The notes below the pieces were generated by a model. That model worked only from the letters and a program-made list of their open reading frames with translations, searched no databases and was not told the DNA's origin. From the NCBI RefSeq assembly GCF_004005945.1, contig NZ_SACS01000005.1:62001-126000 (forward strand): a stretch of DNA of 64,000 bases, in the 5' to 3' direction. The translations under genes were made by a program, and so were the position numbers. The DNA is from Rheinheimera riviphila. GTDB taxonomy: Bacteria; Pseudomonadota; Gammaproteobacteria; Enterobacterales; Alteromonadaceae. Shown here piece by piece: positions 52,989 to 61,779 of this stretch (the stretch's first letter is position 1; the number at the start of each line of letters is the position of its first letter).

Positions 52989-54757
52989 CTGATTGGTTGC
53001 GGCAGCAGGATAAAATCGGCGCTGATCTGTACAGCAGTTTTCGGCTGATCAAACAACGAACCTTGCCCGGACCAACAGCCCATCACATGTAATAAATAAC
53101 CCTGCATTTCATTGTCGATACCTTGTGCTGTCAGCGTCAGTTGATGGTAGCTGGCGAGCCGGATTAAGCTGGCGCAGATATTTCGCTGGTTGTCCTGCAA
53201 CTCTAAATCGTCGATGAGCGAATTCGCCAGCATCACTTCTGACCAAAAATTTTCGGCCAATAACGCCAGTGCAGTATGACCTTTGCCAAAATCCTGCCAA
53301 ACCAGGCTAAAACCAGCATGCTTTAATGCCTGCAGCTGCGTAATCGCCATGCCCGGCTGCTGCAGCCAATATTGCTCGGTGATCAGCAATTGCAGCAATT
53401 CAGGTTGTAATTGCCACTCTTGCAAGTGATGCAGTAAATAGGGCAATAAATCAGGTTGTTGTAGTTGCAGCGTCGACAATTCCAGCCGGAATGTCGGCAG
53501 CTGACAGCCTTGTTGCCGCCATTGCCAGATCTGCTGACAAAGTTGCGAAAAGCGCCAGCGCTCCAGACCCAACAACAAATGGCTTTGTTCGGCAGCCGCT
53601 TTAAACTGCGGCAGCCACAGTAAACCTCTGCCTGGCGAGTGCCAGGCCAATTGCACATCGACTGCCAGTAGTTGTTTGTCCTGTAACTGGTAACAGCCCT
53701 GAAAATACAGTTCAAATTGATATTGCTTCAGGCCGTACTGTAGTTCTTCGGCTAAGGTCGCATCGGCGACGTTGGCCATTCCCGATTGCTGCCATAAGCA
53801 AATTGATTGCTGCTGCAACAAACTTTGTTGCAGCGCCCAGTCGGCATGTTGCAGTAAAGTCTCTACATCTTCGCCACCTTGTGGAAACAGCGCCACGCCA
53901 ATGGCGCATTGGCCGATTAAATCAAAATCATCCAGCGGGCAAGGGCCGTGCACCGCCAGTTGCAACTGCCGGGCAATCTGCAGGCTGGCCTGTTCCGGTG
54001 CTTGCTGGCAATGCTGCGCCGTTAATAACACCGCAAAACGGCGATCGGTAAACTGGCCCAGACTGGCACCTGCCGGTAAATGGTGCTGCAGTTGTTGTGC
54101 TATCCATTGCTCAAACTGCCGGGCTTTGCTGATGCCGAATTGCTGGCGGATTTGTTCCAGTTCCGTCAGTTCCAGCAGCAAAATGGCAAAATGTTGTTGG
54201 GCATTACGGCATTGCAGCAAAACAGGCTCAAGCTGCGCCAGCCACAAGGTCCGGTTCGACACACCGGTGAGTGCGTCGTGCGTACTGAGTTGTTGTAACT
54301 CAGATTGTTGTTGCTGCTGCTCGCTGATGTCCTGTTGCACAATCAGGTAATAGCCAGGTTGGCGACGGGTTAGTGGGGTAATAGTTAATTGCAGCGCACG
54401 GGGCAGTGTTGCGGTCGGCATCCAGACCACACCTTGCCAGCTTTGATTCTGTTGCAGTTCAGCCTGAATATCGGGCCATGCGCTTTGCAAACATTGGCGA
54501 CTGCTGAATAACTGCGGCCGCAGCCCGGTTGGCCACTGAAAATTGGCCATCGCTTGATTGCTCTGGCGTAATTGAAAATGCTCATCTGCAAACCAGGCCG
54601 GGCACGCTAACCGCTGAAAAAATACATCCAGACTGAGCGTATGTGGTGTTGGTTGTAATTGCCGCTGGCGATACCACCAGACGCTGGCCAACAAAGGTAA
54701 TAGCCATAAACCGTAGGTTGTTGTCAGAAGCCAGAGCCAGCCGCCGAATGTTTCCAT
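52976..54757 (-). CDS. PAS-GGDEF-EAL protein with both catalytic sites degenerate
   Basis: A 593-residue membrane protein. It has one N-terminal helix (TTYGLWLLPLLASVWWY, about 13-29), a PAS-like region, a GGDEF domain from about 155 (THDALTGVSNRTLWLAQL) and an EAL domain from about 335. The GGDEF site reads GQFTDRRFAVLL, lacking GG(D/E)EF. The EAL motif reads DVQLAW, and DDFGTG is VWQDFGKGHT. Both enzymatic activities are therefore probably lost, leaving a binding or scaffold role. The protein is very Gln-rich. It overlaps no other gene. Confidence 0.88.
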   Translation of the reverse strand: METFGGWLWLLTTTYGLWLLPLLASVWWYRQRQLQPTPHTLSLDVFFQRLACPAWFADEHFQLRQSNQAMANFQWPTGLRPQLFSSRQCLQSAWPDIQAELQQNQSWQGVVWMPTATLPRALQLTITPLTRRQPGYYLIVQQDISEQQQQQSELQQLSTHDALTGVSNRTLWLAQLEPVLLQCRNAQQHFAILLLELTELEQIRQQFGISKARQFEQWIAQQLQHHLPAGASLGQFTDRRFAVLLTAQHCQQAPEQASLQIARQLQLAVHGPCPLDDFDLIGQCAIGVALFPQGGEDVETLLQHADWALQQSLLQQQSICLWQQSGMANVADATLAEELQYGLKQYQFELYFQGCYQLQDKQLLAVDVQLAWHSPGRGLLWLPQFKAAAEQSHLLLGLERWRFSQLCQQIWQWRQQGCQLPTFRLELSTLQLQQPDLLPYLLHHLQEWQLQPELLQLLITEQYWLQQPGMAITQLQALKHAGFSLVWQDFGKGHTALALLAENFWSEVMLANSLIDDLELQDNQRNICASLIRLASYHQLTLTAQGIDNEMQGYLLHVMGCWSGQGSLFDQPKTAVQISADFILLPQPISQAG

Positions 54758-54924
54758 CTGAAGTCCTGCATTCCGTTGCCAATGGGTTGTCCCGAAATTA
54801 TAGGCTGGACATCAAAAACCGCCAGTTTATGGCGAAAGTGATGTGCAGAAAAAACCTGACCCACTGCGCCTACTGCCACTTTTCGATATACTGCGCCTTC
54901 CCGTGAATATTCTGAATCGAGCTT

Positions 54925-55389
54925 ATGTTTCACATTGCCTTGTTCGAACCCAAAATTGCGCCAAATTGTGGCAATATTATTCGCCTCGCCGCCAATAATG
55001 GCTGCAGCCTGCATTTAATTGAGCCCTTGGGTTTTGATTTCGAAGAGAAAAAGCTGCGCCGCGCCGGGCTTGATTATCATGATTTAGCCAACGTCACCCG
55101 TCATGCCAATTACGCGGCGTTTGAGCTGGCGATGGCGGGGCGGCGGATTATCGCCTGTACCACAAAAGGCAGTCGGCCGCATACTGATGTGCTGTATTTA
55201 CCAGATGATGTACTGTTGTTTGGCTCCGAAACTCACGGTTTGCCGGACGCAGTGCGCGATGCGATAGCAAGTGAGTTGAAAATCCGTATCCCGATGATGC
55301 CGGATGCAAGAAGTTTAAATCTGGCCAATGCGGTGGCCATCATTAGCTATGAAGCCTGGCGTCAGCAAGGGTTTGCCGGCGCCGTTTAA
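54925..55389 (+). CDS. trmL: tRNA (cytidine/uridine-34 2'-O)-methyltransferase TrmL
   Basis: A 154-residue SPOUT methyltransferase that modifies the wobble base of tRNA-Leu. Features are [20 protein letters not shown] at the start, [32 protein letters not shown], and the knot motif [18 protein letters not shown]. Length is normal. It is 25 bases upstream of the fieF gene. Confidence 0.96.
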   Translation: MFHIALFEPKIAPNCGNIIRLAANNGCSLHLIEPLGFDFEEKKLRRAGLDYHDLANVTRHANYAAFELAMAGRRIIACTTKGSRPHTDVLYLPDDVLLFGSETHGLPDAVRDAIASELKIRIPMMPDARSLNLANAVAIISYEAWRQQGFAGAV

Positions 55390-55413
55390 CGTCAACCAAT
55401 TCAAGGAAGTCTC

Positions 55414-56364
55414 ATGCCAAAGCAACAACTGCCAGTCACCGACACTGCCCACGCGGATTATGCCAAATGGGTTCGGCGCTCTGGCTTTCTGACGCTTGGC
55501 GTCGCGGTGCTGATTGTGCTGCTGAAACTGACGGCGGCGGTGATGACCAACGCCGCTGCCGCGCTGGCGTCCTTTATGGATGCGCTGCTCGACGTATTGG
55601 TGTCGCTGTTAAATTTTGCCGCTTTACGGTATGCGCTCAAACCCGCCGATGCTGATCATCGCTTTGGTCACGGCAAAATGGAAGCGGTGATGGCGCTGTT
55701 TCAGGCGGCGTTTTTAACCGGCGCTGCGGTGTTGTTGTTCTATCAAGGGGTGAGTCGTTATCACAGTCCGGAGCCAATAGCCGCACTTTCCAGTGGGATC
55801 TGGCTCACGGTATTGTGTACCGCTTTAACTATCATGTTGGTGCTGGTGCAAAGATTGGTGATCAAACGAACCGGATCCTTAGCCGTCAAAGCCGATTCAG
55901 CGCACTATCGCGGTGATATTCTGATGAATGCAGCAGTGATTTTGGCGCTGTTTTTAGTGGCTAATAGTGTGTTGTGGGCCGATGCGGTGATGGCGGCGCT
56001 GATTGCACTGTATTTATTCTGGAATGCCGTGCAGTTGGCGCGGGAAAGTCTGAAACATTTGTTAGATCAGGAATTAACCACAGCGCAGCGGCAGTTGATT
56101 GTGGATACGCTACAGCCGTTGCCACAGGTGCTGGCGGTGGATCAGCTGCGCACCCGTCAGGCAGGCCCGAAAGTTTTTGTGCAATTGCGGTTAGTGCTGC
56201 CGGACGAGTTATCGCTGGTGCTGGCGCACGATATCGTCGATGACGCTGAGCTCAAGATTGCCGCCTTGTTTAGCGACGCCGAAGTGATTATTCATGCTGA
56301 TCCGGCATCAGCGGTGACGCAGGCGGAATATCCGCTGCTGGCGACGCAAGCTGTTTCTGGTTAA
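55414..56364 (+). CDS. fieF: Cation-efflux pump FieF (CDF family)
   Basis: A 316-residue cation diffusion facilitator that exports Fe(II) or Zn(II) by proton exchange. Metal-binding residues are Asp56 and Asp60 in SFMDALLDV and His164 and Asp168 in ADSAHYRGDIL; HRFGHGKMEA precedes the third helix. Six membrane helices and a cytoplasmic C-terminal domain (QVLAVDQLRTRQAGPKVFVQ) are present. The cpx genes are nearby; cpx and fieF are neighbours in E. coli too, though there the order differs. Confidence 0.94.
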   Translation: MPKQQLPVTDTAHADYAKWVRRSGFLTLGVAVLIVLLKLTAAVMTNAAAALASFMDALLDVLVSLLNFAALRYALKPADADHRFGHGKMEAVMALFQAAFLTGAAVLLFYQGVSRYHSPEPIAALSSGIWLTVLCTALTIMLVLVQRLVIKRTGSLAVKADSAHYRGDILMNAAVILALFLVANSVLWADAVMAALIALYLFWNAVQLARESLKHLLDQELTTAQRQLIVDTLQPLPQVLAVDQLRTRQAGPKVFVQLRLVLPDELSLVLAHDIVDDAELKIAALFSDAEVIIHADPASAVTQAEYPLLATQAVSG

Positions 56365-56370
56365 ACCCAG

Positions 56371-57498
56371 TCAGCTGCCAGTAACCGGCAACGTCTGTAA
56401 AAACTGATTGATCTTTGACAGGGCAAGTCCGCGAATCTTATCCGTTTCAAAGAGGATTTCATGTCGTGCATCGGCCAGCAGATGCTGCGCTGATAAGGCT
56501 GACCAACCGGAGCTTTGACTAAAACGCTGCCACAGCTTTGTTTGCGCGGCATTATCCACCACCTGATCCGCACCTGCTTGCAACAATAAACAAGGTAGTT
56601 GTGGGGCAGGGTCTTTTTGCATCTGCTGGCAAGCCGCCAACGCCTGAGCCAGCCAGCGCCAGCTGATGCCGCCGAGCTGATACGCCGGAAACTGCTGATA
56701 TAACGATCGAAACCACTGATACCGTTCAACACACTGACTTAAATCATTGTCGAGAAATGGCCGGTTTTGATAAGGGCCTTGTCCTGGAATGTACCAACTT
56801 TGCTGACTACACAGCTGATTGAGCTGACTTACCACACGACTCAGCGGCAAAGCCAAGACGTGTGGTAAAGGATGGGTTGGAATACCCCACATCGGTGAAC
56901 AAAAGATGGCGGCAGCTAAACCATGATGTGGCTGTTGTGGTATCTGTTGTTGCTTCTTTTGCTGCATCTCTAGCTGCAGCTCTTGTTGCCGCTCTTGCTG
57001 CAAGTACCGACACAAAATCCCACCGCCCATCGAGTGGGCCAACGCCAGCAGCGGTAGTTTGGTTTTTGGCTTGATGATTTGCTGAATAAAGTTCGCCAGA
57101 TCAGCGACATAATCATCAAAATCCCGCACATCACCAATCTGGCTTTGGTCATCAAGCCGACCTGAAGCACCTTGCCCCTGATGATCCAGCACATAGACCT
57201 GATAACCGGCGTGCAGCGCTTCGTTGATCAGTTCCAGATACTTATGGCCCGCTTCAATCCGCCCCGGGATTAGCACTAAAGCTGCGGTAGCGCCTGCGGG
57301 TTGCCAATAGCTGAAATGCAGTTGCAGCTGGTTTGGTGCAGCGCTGTGGTTATTAAGTTTGCTAACACTATCAAAAGTGCCGTGTGTTGCCTGTTGCCAG
57401 CGCTTAGCCAGCGCCAGGGTGGCGCGGGTGCTGTGATCATCGGAGCTGGCAAAATCGCCACTAGACAACTGCGCTTTAAATTCAGGCCATTGCATCAT
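56371..57498 (-). CDS. Alpha/beta hydrolase, lysophospholipase L2 (PldB)-like
   Basis: A 375-residue cytoplasmic hydrolase from the ATG at 57498, whose ATGA overlaps the cpxA stop; 57495 or 57537 are other possible starts. The fold motifs are complete: nucleophile elbow LAHSMGGG, Asp in LQAGADQVVDN and His in ADARHEILFE. VYVLDHQGQGASGR is typical of PldB and monoglyceride lipases. A Gln/Glu-rich insert (QQERQQELQLEMQQKKQQQI, about 170-190) after the nucleophile helix is unusual. It is translationally coupled to cpxA, but co-function is not known. Confidence 0.87.
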   Translation of the reverse strand: MMQWPEFKAQLSSGDFASSDDHSTRATLALAKRWQQATHGTFDSVSKLNNHSAAPNQLQLHFSYWQPAGATAALVLIPGRIEAGHKYLELINEALHAGYQVYVLDHQGQGASGRLDDQSQIGDVRDFDDYVADLANFIQQIIKPKTKLPLLALAHSMGGGILCRYLQQERQQELQLEMQQKKQQQIPQQPHHGLAAAIFCSPMWGIPTHPLPHVLALPLSRVVSQLNQLCSQQSWYIPGQGPYQNRPFLDNDLSQCVERYQWFRSLYQQFPAYQLGGISWRWLAQALAACQQMQKDPAPQLPCLLLQAGADQVVDNAAQTKLWQRFSQSSGWSALSAQHLLADARHEILFETDKIRGLALSKINQFLQTLPVTGS

Positions 57499-58868
57499 GT
57501 AATCGCAGTCCGGGGCGGTAAGGTTAGGGTGATACAAAGCCCACCGGCAGGCGGTAAGCTAGCGGCAATCTGGCCACCATGTTGCCGCACCACTTGCGCT
57601 GCAATCGCCAGCCCAAGCCCAGTGCCGCCAGTTTGGCTGTTGCGACTGTCCGATACCCGGTAAAAGGGCGCAAAGATTTGCTCCAGACTATCGGTCGGAA
57701 TACCTGGCCCCTGATCCGCAATTGCAAGCGTGGTGGTGGTCGCCGTTTGCGATAGCACAAAGCTAATTTGCGCCCGGTCGGGGCTGTATTTAATCGCGTT
57801 ACGCAGCACGTTTTCAATGGCACGAGCCAGTAATTTGGGTTCAATCAAGAGCGGGCAGGGGTTTGGCCCCTGTAAGCTAACCTGCAACTGCTTTTGATCC
57901 GCTTCCAGTTGATTGACGGCAATAATTTCTTCAATCAGTTCATATAAATCAACATCCTGGCACTGTAATTGGTATTGGCCAGCATCTAAACGGCTGAAGG
58001 TTAACAGCTCGCCAAGTAGTTGATCGACGCGCTCCAGTTCCTGCTGCAACCGTGGTAATTGGGCGCCACCGCCCTGACGTTGCTCCAGCGCAATCGCCAG
58101 TTGGGCGCGGGTCAGCGGTGAGCGCAATTCATGCGACACATCACGTAACAGCCGTTGTTGGTTTTGCAGCAAATCGCCGATTTTCGCCGCCATCAGGTTA
58201 AAACCACGGCTCAGTTCGCCTATTTCATCATTGCGCCTGGCTGGCGCGTCGGCTCTTGCCGTTAAATCTCCGGCGGCAAAATCGAGATTTTTTTGCTGCA
58301 ACAGTCGCAATGGTTTGGTGATGGTTAAAGCCAGAATAAAACTGGCAAGGGCTGACACCAACACCAACAAAGCGGGAAGCAGATAATCAGGTAATGACAT
58401 TAAGTCGAGCCCAGGCGATTGTGGTCTGGGCCGCAGTTGATAAAGCGCCAGGTGTTGACCTTTGAAATGGACTAAAAAAGGCCCGGCCAACACGGTTTTA
58501 CGGTGAATGAGTAAGCGTGGCCGATTGAGTTGTGACAGCTCGGTCAGCCATTGTTGGTTAAAATTTCTCGGCAAGATGTCGCTATTCAGTACCTGATTTT
58601 GTTCAGGCTCGACAATCAACCAGCGATTGCGATCGCGGCGGTTGATCCGTGCCGCCAGCTCTTCAATTGAATCGGCTTTGTGCAGCGATTTCAGCAAAGG
58701 TTCGAGCTGTTCGGCGATACCGTGGGGCAGCCGGCGGATTTCGGTGTCGTCGCTTAAGCCGCGCGCCAGCAACCAGGCGCCGCCGAGTGTCAGCAATAAC
58801 ACCAGCCAGAACCAGGCGAAAATCCGAAAGGCCAACAAGCGAAACGGGTTCAGACCGCTAAACTTCAT
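57495..58868 (-). CDS. cpxA: Envelope stress sensor histidine kinase CpxA
   Basis: A 457-residue membrane kinase with two helices (about 15-35 and 163-183) around a periplasmic sensor, HAMP (KPLRLLQQKNLDFAAGDL, about 185-235), and dimerisation/phosphoacceptor box DVSHELRSPLTRAQLA with His246. The ATPase has N-box ENVLRNAIKYSP and G-boxes DQGPGIP and GTGLGLAIA. It overlaps cpxR by four bases. It phosphorylates CpxR in response to envelope misfolding. Confidence 0.92.
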   Translation of the reverse strand: MKFSGLNPFRLLAFRIFAWFWLVLLLTLGGAWLLARGLSDDTEIRRLPHGIAEQLEPLLKSLHKADSIEELAARINRRDRNRWLIVEPEQNQVLNSDILPRNFNQQWLTELSQLNRPRLLIHRKTVLAGPFLVHFKGQHLALYQLRPRPQSPGLDLMSLPDYLLPALLVLVSALASFILALTITKPLRLLQQKNLDFAAGDLTARADAPARRNDEIGELSRGFNLMAAKIGDLLQNQQRLLRDVSHELRSPLTRAQLAIALEQRQGGGAQLPRLQQELERVDQLLGELLTFSRLDAGQYQLQCQDVDLYELIEEIIAVNQLEADQKQLQVSLQGPNPCPLLIEPKLLARAIENVLRNAIKYSPDRAQISFVLSQTATTTTLAIADQGPGIPTDSLEQIFAPFYRVSDSRNSQTGGTGLGLAIAAQVVRQHGGQIAASLPPAGGLCITLTLPPRTAIT

Positions 58869-59569
58869 GCCTGCTCCAAAAATAAATAACCGCTACCGCG
58901 CAAGGTTTGAATTTTTTCAGTGGGATCACAACTGGCCAGTTTTTTACGGATATTGCTAATATGCATATCCAGACTGCGATCATATTGCTGTAAGGCGCGG
59001 CCGAGCACGGCTTTGCTTAAGTCTTCTTTGGTAATCACCTGACCGGCATGACTCATCAGATAATCCAGAATTTGAAATTCGGTGGCGGTCAGCACCACTT
59101 GTTGTCCCTGGCACCAGACCTGACGATTTTGCCGGTTCAGTTGTACCTGATTTAATTCCAACAGCGGCGCTGCGACCGGGTTGGCGCTTTGCTGTTGTGC
59201 CAGTTCAACGCGACGTAGAATCGCCCGTACCCGGGCGCTAAGTTCACGTGGATTAAAAGGTTTCGCCAGATAATCATCGGCGCCAAGTTCCAGCCCGACA
59301 ATCCGGTCAATGTCATCACCCCGGGCGGTTAACATCAGCACCGGGCAATAGCTTGACTGTCTTAGTTGCCGCAGCAAGGACAGACCATCGAGACCGGGCA
59401 ACATCACGTCCAGCAAAATCAGCTGATACAAACCACTTTGCGCCCGTTGCAAGCCGCTTACACCATCGGAGGCAACGTCCAGACTAAAGCCATCCAGTGT
59501 CAGATAATCGCTGACCAGCTGGCTTAACTCGACATCATCATCGATTAACAGGATCCTTTGACTACTCAC
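58865..59569 (-). CDS. cpxR: Response regulator CpxR
   Basis: A 234-residue OmpR-family regulator. The receiver has acidic DDDVELSQ, phosphoacceptor Asp54 (LLDVMLPG) and the Lys of YLAKPFNPRELSARV. The winged helix has LTATEFQILDYLMSHAG, LGRALQQYDRSLDMHISNIRKKL. It is first in cpxRA and divergent from the cpxP-like gene, as in E. coli. A CpxR-type box lies in the shared promoter region. Confidence 0.94.
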   Translation of the reverse strand: MSSQRILLIDDDVELSQLVSDYLTLDGFSLDVASDGVSGLQRAQSGLYQLILLDVMLPGLDGLSLLRQLRQSSYCPVLMLTARGDDIDRIVGLELGADDYLAKPFNPRELSARVRAILRRVELAQQQSANPVAAPLLELNQVQLNRQNRQVWCQGQQVVLTATEFQILDYLMSHAGQVITKEDLSKAVLGRALQQYDRSLDMHISNIRKKLASCDPTEKIQTLRGSGYLFLEQA

Positions 59570-59601
59570 TTCTGATCTCCGGCGGTAGGTTTTGCGTCAG
59601 T

Positions 59602-59647
59602 GTAAATCGGCGACACATTGCGACAAGGCTCTTTACACAACCTTTAC
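59602..59647. promoter_or_regulatory. CpxR-box-like sites between cpxR and cpxP
   Basis: On the minus strand GTAAA-N6-GTAAA covers 59647-59632 (plus strand TTTAC-ACAACC-TTTAC), and a further GTAAA lies at 59602-59606 on the plus strand. The reported box is a tandem GTAAA pair with a spacer near five, so N6 is a slight deviation. The position, between divergent cpx genes, supports autoregulation. Confidence 0.65.
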
Positions 59648-59746
59648 CCGTGCTTGGCGTTGCTTTGCATTGCACAGAGTATGCTTGGTTCATCGCTGTT
59701 TCGTCCAGCCGGACAAACGGTTTGTGTTTCACAACCTAAGGTAACG

Positions 59747-60217
59747 ATGATGAAAAAATTTAATCTGATGGCGGCAATTTTAAGTTCGGTATTAATGGTC
59801 AGCGCGGCGATGCCTTCCTTTGCTGGGGAAGGCGCTGGTGACAGGGAAGGGCATAAACATGGTATGCATCACCAGCATGGCATGAAAATGTTTAAAGGGT
59901 TGGATTTAACCGATGCGCAAAAAGCGCAAATTGAACAGCTCACCGCAGCGCATCGTCAGACCATGCCGGATAAGGCAGTCGTTGCAGAAAGTCGCGAAGA
60001 GTTACGCACTTTATTGCAGGCGCCTACTTTTGATGAAGCCGGAGTGCGGGTGTTACTGGAAAAACAACAAGCCAAACGGCTGGAAATGGAAGTGGCGCAG
60101 TTGAAATTTCAGCACCAGTTACGTGCAGTATTAACGCCAGAGCAGCAAGCCAAACTGGATGAACGTAAAGCGAAAATGCGCCACAAAATACGTGAAAAGG
60201 CCGCCTCATCTGAATAA
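59747..60217 (+). CDS. cpxP: CpxP/Spy-like periplasmic chaperone
   Basis: A 156-residue exported protein from the ATG at 59747 (another ATG follows at once); the frame upstream of it is the promoter region. The signal peptide is FNLMAAILSSVLMVSAAMPSFA. A His-rich segment (HKHGMHHQHGMKM) precedes the LTxxQ-type motifs LDLTDAQKAQIEQL and LTPEQQAKLDE. In E. coli CpxP binds CpxA and damps the response; the His-rich part hints at metal binding as well. It is divergent from cpxR with a CpxR-type box between. Confidence 0.9.
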   Translation: MMKKFNLMAAILSSVLMVSAAMPSFAGEGAGDREGHKHGMHHQHGMKMFKGLDLTDAQKAQIEQLTAAHRQTMPDKAVVAESREELRTLLQAPTFDEAGVRVLLEKQQAKRLEMEVAQLKFQHQLRAVLTPEQQAKLDERKAKMRHKIREKAASSE

Positions 60218-60258
60218 TTTGCGAGCTCTGGCTGGTTATTAAAATGTTCATCCTGACT

Positions 60259-60293
60259 GGCGCTTTGACCTTTGTGGTCAAGCGCCTTTTTTT
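60259..60293 (+). terminator. Rho-independent terminator after cpxP
   Basis: GGCGCTTTGACC (60259-60270) pairs with GGTCAAGCGCC (60276-60286) with one bulged T, followed by seven T. Strong stem. The remaining gap to 60659 holds no gene I can support. Confidence 0.88.
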
Positions 60294-60659
60294 ATCCGGT
60301 TTTTGAGTGAGATGATTGAGTATGATGGTTAGCTGCAACCGCTTTGTACAACTAATTTAACCCTTCTCTAAAATAATCTGAGCAAATACTTTAAACCTTA
60401 TATGACCACTTGATTGTGCCAGCTGTTGCTGCGGATCACGCTGATTTATGCTGTTGAAGTGATATTTATGTATGGAAATTGCCCTTTATTTCAAACAAAC
60501 AGCCGCTGAAGCCGGCTTTAATTTAACATTTGTTCCCCAAAATGACGATTGTGATTGTATTGAACTGCTCTATCTTAGAAATCGGATCTGTCAGCTGTCT
60601 GTTCCGTAAAACTAAAAAGCCAATCAAAATAAAATCAAATCCAGACAAGGGGATCGTAG

Positions 60660-61712
60660 ATGAAAATAACAGCAATGCTGCTGGCCGCAGTATTTTGCAG
60701 TATCAATGTCAGTGCTGCAGTGGGCGGCTATCCGGTGGTGTTAATCCACGGTTTTCAGCCCGATAATTTAAAAGATAAACCCAACGCCAGTCAGGTCAAA
60801 GTGAATGGCCAGGAATATTGGCAAGACTATTGGGCCAGCCGCGCCGATTTACGGATTGACTGGCCCTCACAAGAGCGGATCAGCGTGAAAATCGCCAGTG
60901 ACTATGTCTGGCCACAGCTGAAAAAGTTGGCAATAGACGGCACCTGCGCGCGAGGCTGCATTTTCGTTAATCACTCCACCGGCGACTTAATAACCCGTTA
61001 CATCCTTGATAACCAAGCATTATGGCTAAAAAATGCCGGTTTAACACCGCTGAATATCGTGGCTACTTTTGACTTTTCCGGCGCCGGTGGTGGTTCTGAA
61101 CTCGCCGATTTAGCGGTGAATGTGGCGACTGGTGGCGGTTTGATTGATGGCGCGCTGAAGTTTGCGGTGTCGTTATGGCTGGGTGAAACGCCATCCGCCG
61201 GTAATGTTGGTGTATTACTTGATTTGCGGGTGAATACGGCCAGGCAGTTAGCGCCACAGCCCCTGAGTAAAGTACCAAGACTGCGTTTTGTCGGTGGTGC
61301 TTCGGATTACCTTGGCGTGACCAGCCCATTTTTACCCGGCGATGATGACGGAGTGGTCTCCCCGCATTCAAGTTGTGGCGCTTCGCAGGCTGCAGCCTTT
61401 GATAGCTGCTCGGCCAGTATTGCGCTCGATGGTAAGTTGGAAAGCCAGTCGGCCGGTGTCCGCAACTTTATGCCTTATCATTACCCATTGCTGATGAGTG
61501 ATAGTTACAGTCACAACGCCACTATTGGCCTGCAACGGCAAGGGCAAGTGACAGCTGCGCGGAGCCAGGGGAACTATCTTGATCAGCGCGCCCTGAAATT
61601 TACGACTTATCAGGAAAATCGCGGCTGGTGGGTCTTCAGTTCGAAGTATCAGTTAGTCACTGGCTCGGACCAGTTCAGCATGACTGATCTGGTGTTTCGT
61701 GCTGCGAACTAA
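60660..61712 (+). CDS. Secreted lipase-like alpha/beta hydrolase
   Basis: A 350-residue protein with a signal peptide (ITAMLLAAVFCSINVSAA). The oxyanion motif is VVLIHGFQPDN. The likely nucleophile is Ser106 in FVNHSTGDLITRYIL, an HSxG elbow of lipases. A candidate acid lies in DDDGVVSPHSSCG and a His in PYHYPLL or SYSHNAT. Cys96/Cys100 and later cysteines could form disulfides. I cannot name the exact family. The next gene begins 67 bases downstream in the same direction and is probably its partner. Confidence 0.85.
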   Translation: MKITAMLLAAVFCSINVSAAVGGYPVVLIHGFQPDNLKDKPNASQVKVNGQEYWQDYWASRADLRIDWPSQERISVKIASDYVWPQLKKLAIDGTCARGCIFVNHSTGDLITRYILDNQALWLKNAGLTPLNIVATFDFSGAGGGSELADLAVNVATGGGLIDGALKFAVSLWLGETPSAGNVGVLLDLRVNTARQLAPQPLSKVPRLRFVGGASDYLGVTSPFLPGDDDGVVSPHSSCGASQAAAFDSCSASIALDGKLESQSAGVRNFMPYHYPLLMSDSYSHNATIGLQRQGQVTAARSQGNYLDQRALKFTTYQENRGWWVFSSKYQLVTGSDQFSMTDLVFRAAN

Positions 61713-61779
61713 CCCAAGTTGAACCTGGCAGGCAGTGGGCAAAAGTGTGTTTGGCCGCTGCCGGATCACCGGAGTAAAT

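Noticed and set aside
53772-54350. 192-codon Cys/Ser-rich ORF on the plus strand
   Set aside because: Antisense shadow of the Gln-rich GGDEF-EAL gene; CAG/CAA codons read as CTG/TTG or TGC/TGT on the opposite strand.
60294-60659. Gap upstream of the lipase considered for a small RNA
   Set aside because: No clear promoter-terminator pair beyond the cpxP terminator; nothing supportable.
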